This document shows, piece by piece, positions 59,283 through 64,000 of a stretch of 64,000 nucleotides of DNA. The position numbers and the translations under genes were made by a program. Origin of the DNA: Paenibacillus castaneae (GTDB taxonomy: Bacteria > Bacillota > Bacilli > Paenibacillales > Paenibacillaceae); the NCBI RefSeq assembly GCF_002884445.1, contig NZ_KZ614144.1, forward strand, positions 1,406,202 to 1,470,201. The letters are read 5' to 3'. A model generated the notes under the pieces. The model saw only the letters and a program-made list of their open reading frames with translations. It ran no database searches and was not told where the DNA came from. Every line of letters begins with the position of its first letter. The first letter of the stretch is position 1.

Positions 59283-61532
59283 ATGATGAAGGAAGCTATT
59301 AAACGTATATCAAACATTAAATCTTTGAAATATGTTTTCTTTGATATATTTGATACTATTCTACTCAGGAAAGTGCACCCTGAATATACAAAGATGATTT
59401 GGGCTAAACGAATCAGTATTCAACTAGCTAGTAGAATTACTGCTCAAGAAATATACAACATCAGAAATAGAGTAGAAGCTGAAACTTGTACTAGCAATGA
59501 ACGTGCCGGGAAAGATAAAGAATTTACTTACGACCAATTAATTGGTCATTTATTTATGGTTTTTAAGCAAGAAAATATATTAGCACCCGAAGTAGATTAT
59601 CAGAGTTTTTATGATTTATGTTTAGATATTGAAATTGACGTAGAGACAGCAGTGCAATATGTTGACCCCGTATGGTTAGAAACGATAAAAGAAATAAAAC
59701 TTAAGACAGAATTAAAAGTAATTTGTGTTTCGGATTTTTACCTCCCAGAGGAAGCTATCCGAAGATTGTTTATTTATCATGAGATAGAAGAATATATTGA
59801 TGATTTTGTAGTTTCGAGTGAGTATTTGCTCACCAAGAGAACGGGACGCTTATTTGATTTTGTTATGGAGTCAAAAGACATTCGGCCTTCTGAAATTATA
59901 ATGATTGGCGATAATGAGGTGTCAGACCATCAAATACCTCAAAGTAAAAGCATACATTCTCATTTAATCAATCGTACAAAACAAGTAGCTTTCTATGATA
60001 GATTTATGAAAGAAAATAAATTTCAGAACAATAAGCAAATTTCTGATAATGTGCTAGCTTTAGCAAAGGATAATAGATTTAAATCTCCATTTAATAACAT
60101 AATATTCTCACTTTTTTATTTCACAAAAAAATTATATGAAGACTTAGTTAGCAAGGGTGTAAAAGATGTGTTCTTTTTATCTAGAGAAGGAGAATACTTA
60201 AAAGTTTTATTCGATAGATATCAAGAAGCTGAAGGCTACAGAGATTCTCGACTGATCCAATCACATTATTTAAAAGTTTCTAGAAAGTCGACGTTTTTAC
60301 CTTCATTAAAGGAATTAACCCAAGAGGATTTTTACAATCTCTTTAGACAATATAGAAAAATCAGCTCATATGAATTCATGTCAAGTTTGAATTTTGAAGA
60401 AGAATTTATAAATAGTTTAGCACTGAACCTACAAATTAATTTAAATAAAAAAGAAGAAGATTTCCCTACAAGTGAACCGTTTCGTATCTTGTTAGAGAAC
60501 AAGGCGTTTCAAGATTATTATGAAAATGTTAGAACCCAACAAAAAAAACTTTTTAAATTATACGTGAGCAACTTAAGTGGTAAGAAGAACATGGAGTCAT
60601 TGCACATTGTAGATGTTGGTTGGAAGGGAACAATTCAAGATAACATATATAATATATATGATGGACAGGTTTCAATTAACGGGTATTATGTTGGGCTTGT
60701 CGCTTTGGGAAACATGAAAGAAGATAATGATAAAAAAGGTATTGTTTTTTCGATAGTATCTCATAAGAATAATCAAACTGCAGTATTTAATGAAAATAGA
60801 GCATTATTCGAAATAATGTTGGGTGCAACTCATGGCAGCGCTGATCGTTATATTTATAAAGACAATAATACTGATGTTGGAGTATTAACAATACAAAATG
60901 AGAAAGAAAAAGAGATATTTGAAAAGATAGTTCAACCAGCGCAAAATGGAATGTTTGAGACGTTTGAAGAAATTTGTGAAATATTCTGTTTAAGAAGTTT
61001 GGATATAGAAAATTTCATAAATGAATTTGCACTTATTCATTCTGATTTAGTACTTTCGCCTACAACAAAAGAACTTTCTTTTTTTGATAAACTCTATCAC
61101 TATGAAAATTTTGGTGTTTTTGAATTTACAGAGTTCAATGCTGTATTAGAGAAGCGTACTATAGTATATAGAATAAATAATGCATTTCAACTTATAAGGA
61201 ATCCTCATGGATTCTTCTCCAATAGTTTTTGGGCTCCAATTACACTAAAAGAGAAGGGGCTTGGTGTACTAATTCCCCTTTATAGTTGGTATAAGAAAAG
61301 AAAATATTTTAATAAAACAGAGGAATTTCAGAATAAATCTGATGATTCAACTTCAGTTATTAATAATTTTGAAAGTATGATTAAGGATAGAGATGAAGCA
61401 ATTAGGAATATGACTCGTATGATAGATGATCGAGACGATGCAATAAAGAGCATGACTAATATGATTGATGAGCGAGATGCTTTGATTAAGCAACTTTATA
61501 GTGAGATTGATAAGTTGAAAACCCATATATAA
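59283..61532 (+). CDS. HAD-superfamily protein with helical repeat tail (COG5610-like)
   Basis: A 749-residue cytosolic protein. Residues 15-240 carry HAD motifs: YVFFDIFDTILLR (nucleophile Asp region), ICVSDFYLPEEAI (motif II Ser), TKRTGRLF and IIMIGDNEVSDHQIP (motif IV). This resembles the family often found in polysaccharide clusters as a predicted HAD hydrolase. Residues 270-690 form a second region (VFFLSREGEYLKVLF, YLKVSRKSTF, HIVDVGWKGTIQDNIYNI) without an assigned function. The last 50 residues hold three 14-residue repeats (MIDDRDDAIKSMT type), much like the preceding methyltransferase tail. AGGAGTG precedes the ATG-ATG start. Confidence 0.75.
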   Translation: MMKEAIKRISNIKSLKYVFFDIFDTILLRKVHPEYTKMIWAKRISIQLASRITAQEIYNIRNRVEAETCTSNERAGKDKEFTYDQLIGHLFMVFKQENILAPEVDYQSFYDLCLDIEIDVETAVQYVDPVWLETIKEIKLKTELKVICVSDFYLPEEAIRRLFIYHEIEEYIDDFVVSSEYLLTKRTGRLFDFVMESKDIRPSEIIMIGDNEVSDHQIPQSKSIHSHLINRTKQVAFYDRFMKENKFQNNKQISDNVLALAKDNRFKSPFNNIIFSLFYFTKKLYEDLVSKGVKDVFFLSREGEYLKVLFDRYQEAEGYRDSRLIQSHYLKVSRKSTFLPSLKELTQEDFYNLFRQYRKISSYEFMSSLNFEEEFINSLALNLQINLNKKEEDFPTSEPFRILLENKAFQDYYENVRTQQKKLFKLYVSNLSGKKNMESLHIVDVGWKGTIQDNIYNIYDGQVSINGYYVGLVALGNMKEDNDKKGIVFSIVSHKNNQTAVFNENRALFEIMLGATHGSADRYIYKDNNTDVGVLTIQNEKEKEIFEKIVQPAQNGMFETFEEICEIFCLRSLDIENFINEFALIHSDLVLSPTTKELSFFDKLYHYENFGVFEFTEFNAVLEKRTIVYRINNAFQLIRNPHGFFSNSFWAPITLKEKGLGVLIPLYSWYKKRKYFNKTEEFQNKSDDSTSVINNFESMIKDRDEAIRNMTRMIDDRDDAIKSMTNMIDERDALIKQLYSEIDKLKTHI

Positions 61533-61573
61533 GAGTTCTTATGTGAATTAAGGTAGTGAAGGAGAGGTAACAA

Positions 61574-62788
61574 ATGAAGTGGGCAATATTACTCGGGTCT
61601 CCTGACATAAGTGGTGGAAGTTATGTCATTTTCGAGCATGCAATTAGAGCAAAAAAAAATGGAGAAGAAGTAACTATTATTACTGAAGAAAAAGTAAATA
61701 TGGAAAGGTTACACTGGCACCCGGAAGCAAGGATATTAAATTGGAGAACCTATGACGAAGCTATGACGGATAATTATGATATTTGTATTGCAACATGGTG
61801 GAGAACGGTATATGAAATTACTCGTATCACTGCGAGTACATACGCATACTTTGTGCAATCGATTGAGTCTCGCTTTTACGACCTTCATGAAAAACCATTG
61901 AGACAGCTTGTTGAATCAACCTATCATTTACCTCTACATATAATAACTGAAGCGACATGGATACAGATGTACCTAAAAACGGAATGTAATAAATCAGCGT
62001 ACCTCGTCAAAAATGGAATTCGCAAAGATATCTATTCAACAGAGGGCGAAAGATATGCTGAGAGGAAACAAGGAAAACTAAGAATTTTAGTTGAGGGACC
62101 CATTGATGTTGGATTCAAAAACGTTCCTAAGACCATTGAGTTGTGTAGGAATTCTAAGGCAGACGAGATATGGTTGCTTACTTCTAGTCCGGTAGATACA
62201 TATCCTGGAGTCGATAGGGTTTTTTCAAGAGTACCTATATTTGAAACGGCAAATATATATAGATCATGTGATGTTATTATAAAGCTTAGTTATGTAGAAG
62301 GAATGTTTGGTCCACCACTTGAAATGTTTCATTGTGGAGGGACATCTATAACTTATAACGTAACAGGACATGATGAATACATCGTATCTGACTACAATGG
62401 TTTAGTTGCACAAAAAGACGATGATAAGAGAATTATTGAATATATTAATATGTTAAAAGAAGATTCTACTAAATTAAACGAACTTAAAGTTAATGCTCTG
62501 AAAACAGCAGGGGATTGGCACAATTGGGATGAAGCAGCGGAGCAATTTGTAGATGCAGTACATGACATTTTCAATAATAAACCACATATCGAGAAGGAAG
62601 AACTTAAGAAAAATCATCAGTTCTTTTTCGAATGGTATGTGATTGCGGAGGATTATAAGAACGTTAAATTGTCTGCTTCAAGGTCAATTATGTTCGAGAA
62701 ACTTAAAAAGCATATTAGAGTGAGATATCCTAAGTTTCATCAGAAGTTGAGAAAAATAAAATTTTCCCTAATTGCGAGAAAAGGTTAA
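61574..62788 (+). CDS. Glycosyltransferase, GT4-like (GT-B fold)
   Basis: A 404-residue enzyme. The N-terminal fold starts WAILLGSPDISGGSYVIFEH, the donor-binding region contains VKNGIRKDIYSTEG, LRILVEGPIDVGFKN and the family motif EGMFGPPLEMFHCGGTSITY with the GT4 Glu pair region. It probably adds a sugar to the growing lipid-linked polymer at the inner membrane face. AAGGAGAGG precedes the ATG. It overlaps the next gene by one base (TAATG). Confidence 0.9.
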   Translation: MKWAILLGSPDISGGSYVIFEHAIRAKKNGEEVTIITEEKVNMERLHWHPEARILNWRTYDEAMTDNYDICIATWWRTVYEITRITASTYAYFVQSIESRFYDLHEKPLRQLVESTYHLPLHIITEATWIQMYLKTECNKSAYLVKNGIRKDIYSTEGERYAERKQGKLRILVEGPIDVGFKNVPKTIELCRNSKADEIWLLTSSPVDTYPGVDRVFSRVPIFETANIYRSCDVIIKLSYVEGMFGPPLEMFHCGGTSITYNVTGHDEYIVSDYNGLVAQKDDDKRIIEYINMLKEDSTKLNELKVNALKTAGDWHNWDEAAEQFVDAVHDIFNNKPHIEKEELKKNHQFFFEWYVIAEDYKNVKLSASRSIMFEKLKKHIRVRYPKFHQKLRKIKFSLIARKG

Positions 62789-63717
62789 TGTTTAACGTCC
62801 AAGTACTAATGTCGACGTATAATGGTGAAAAGTATATTAGTGAGCAAATACAAAGTATATTAGATCAGGAAAATGTAAATGTTCATCTTTTAATTCGAGA
62901 TGATGGTTCTACAGATAAAACAGTTGAAATAATTAATTCGTTTATGAAAAAATATAGTGATCAAATAATGTTTTATGCTGCTGAAAATATTGGAGTGAAA
63001 GATAGCTTTTTAGAGCTATTGAAAAATAGTAATGAGATGTTTGACTACTTTGCATTTTCTGATCAAGATGATTATTGGCTGCCGAATAAGCTTTTTGCAG
63101 GGATAAATTATATAACCAATTCGATGGAAGATGGTCCAATCCTATATTGTTCAAGAACAACCTTAGTTGATGAGGATTTAAAACGATTAGTCGAATGGCC
63201 TCCCGTACCCAAGAGACCATTGAAGCTTAATAATTCTCTTGTGGAAAACGTTGTTGTTGGATGCACGATGATAATCAATATACCTGCAAGAAAACTTTTG
63301 ATTAAATTAAGACCAAATACCCAAAACATTATTATGCATGATTGGTGGATGTATTTATGTATTTCTGCGTTTGGTAGAGTTTATTTTGATAAGCAATCAA
63401 ACATATTATACAGACAACACTCGAATAATTTAATAGGCGGAGAACGATCGATATTTAAGAAATGGAGCAAAAAATTTAGGAACGTTTTTTTGAAATTACA
63501 TAATAACATAAGATCAATACAAGCTCTTGAGTTTAATTCTGTATTGAACCGTAATAAAGTATGCTTTAGCGAAATTGAAACACTTACAGAATTTAATGCT
63601 TATGTAACGTATTCAGTATCTAAAAGATTGAAATATTCGTTTAAAAATAAATTATATAGGCAATCTAAAATGGAAAGTGTTTTACTTAAGGCGCTGCTAC
63701 TGATAGCAAGAGTCTAA
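62788..63717 (+). CDS. Glycosyltransferase, GT2 family (rhamnosyltransferase-like)
   Basis: A 309-residue GT-A enzyme. VQVLMSTYNGEKYISEQIQS opens the fold, LIRDDGSTDKT and FSDQDDYWLPNKL give the DXD metal site, and MHDWWMYLCISAFG is typical of the RfbF/RfbG-like rhamnosyltransferases. The length fits the family. Its ATG overlaps the stop of the GT4 gene (TAATG), so translation is coupled. It is the last complete gene of the cluster within this window. Confidence 0.9.
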   Translation: MFNVQVLMSTYNGEKYISEQIQSILDQENVNVHLLIRDDGSTDKTVEIINSFMKKYSDQIMFYAAENIGVKDSFLELLKNSNEMFDYFAFSDQDDYWLPNKLFAGINYITNSMEDGPILYCSRTTLVDEDLKRLVEWPPVPKRPLKLNNSLVENVVVGCTMIINIPARKLLIKLRPNTQNIIMHDWWMYLCISAFGRVYFDKQSNILYRQHSNNLIGGERSIFKKWSKKFRNVFLKLHNNIRSIQALEFNSVLNRNKVCFSEIETLTEFNAYVTYSVSKRLKYSFKNKLYRQSKMESVLLKALLLIARV

Positions 63718-63768
63718 TTATTTTTTAATCAAACAGTATAGATGAACGACCCGGATCGGTTGCAATAG

Positions 63769-63897
63769 ATGAATAAGATTACTGAGCGAGATATACTTTA
63801 CCATCGAGTAATGCAATTCACGGTGAAGCTCATTGATAATTACACTGAGAAAATGACAGAAGAAACGAATAAAATACTCAAGCAAATTAGGGACTAA
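63769..63897 (+). pseudogene. Possible remnant ORF at the end of the cluster
   Basis: A 42-codon frame (MNKITERDILYHR...KQIRD) directly follows an in-frame TAG at 63766-63768 that closes an upstream ATG-started stretch (63742-63768). This looks like a short gene tail interrupted by a stop, or noise. No SD of note. No recognised family. The flanking 63898-64000 shows nothing I can assign. Confidence 0.25.
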
Positions 63898-64000
63898 CCC
63901 TTGTCTGTGAGACAGAGATCAAAACACCTTGCAAGTTAAACAGCCAGCCGACGGAAATCAACAAGCGACTAGTTATTTAGATTTGGATGGCGAGTTAAGT

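Overview
The window looks like a chromosomal segment of a low-to-moderate GC, endospore-lineage Firmicute, most likely Paenibacillus or a close relative. The evidence is gene content: a bacilliredoxin with a CGC motif, a KapB homologue, the ABC-F protein YkpA, a CvfC/YpgR-type HEAT protein, a UgtP-like glucosyltransferase, a bactofilin paired with an M23 peptidase, strong AGGAGG-type ribosome binding sites, many TTG/GTG starts, and sigma-A-like promoters. No rRNA, tRNA, CRISPR array or prophage was seen.

Layout. 0-3.5 kb: redox and NAD genes (bacilliredoxin, nadE), a Nudix hydrolase, a DUF2809 membrane protein and, convergently, an SGNH hydrolase. 3.7-10 kb: a large sensor-PAS-GGDEF-EAL protein, then a copper-type module (DUF4198 protein and a CopC-CopD fusion) whose ribosome binding site lies in a hairpin. 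10-19.7 kb: housekeeping genes (acpS, a cytochrome c lipoprotein, an AraC regulator coupled to mutY, KDPG aldolase, transglutaminase, CvfC, MBL hydrolase, Gfo/Idh/MocA oxidoreductase, THEP1 NTPase). 19.8-28.4 kb: ykpA, then a LacI regulator with tandem operators and a sugar ABC importer (binding protein, two permeases, no ATPase) with a GH13 alpha-glucosidase. 28.4-29.9 kb: an IS3-family element inserted in a cluster of hairpin terminators. 29.9-34 kb: a divergent Fur-controlled siderophore uptake locus with two readable Fur boxes and promoters. 34-46 kb: CDF transporter, SH3-NlpC/P60 wall hydrolase, DedA/VTT protein, ACT-malic enzyme, glycolipid glucosyltransferase, kapB and a solitary gltB.

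46-63.7 kb is envelope and surface-polysaccharide territory. It starts with a PilZ protein, a GDP-mannose pyrophosphorylase (ManC), an S24/S26 peptidase-like protein lacking its serine, and an ABC-2 transporter. On the minus strand follow a bactofilin, an M23 endopeptidase and a Wzy/WaaL-type polymerase or ligase with TPRs. From about 54.8 kb base composition becomes visibly AT-rich and a co-directional cluster begins: sugar epimerase, Wzm-type permease, Wzt-type ATPase with a C-terminal carbohydrate-binding-type domain, methyltransferase with a repeated helical tail, HAD-type protein with a similar tail, and GT4 and GT2 glycosyltransferases. The cluster probably continues past the window.

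The most interesting idea is that this last block is a Gram-positive, split counterpart of the WbdD/Wzm/Wzt system, in which capping by a methyltransferase, a coiled-coil ruler and a cap-recognising exporter set polysaccharide chain length. Other points worth checking are a 39-bp tandem hairpin array between the sugar-binding protein and its permease, a Shine-Dalgarno-sequestering hairpin before the copper module, and the Ser-to-Ala change in the peptidase-like protein. All functional calls come from reading translated sequence; no database search was run.
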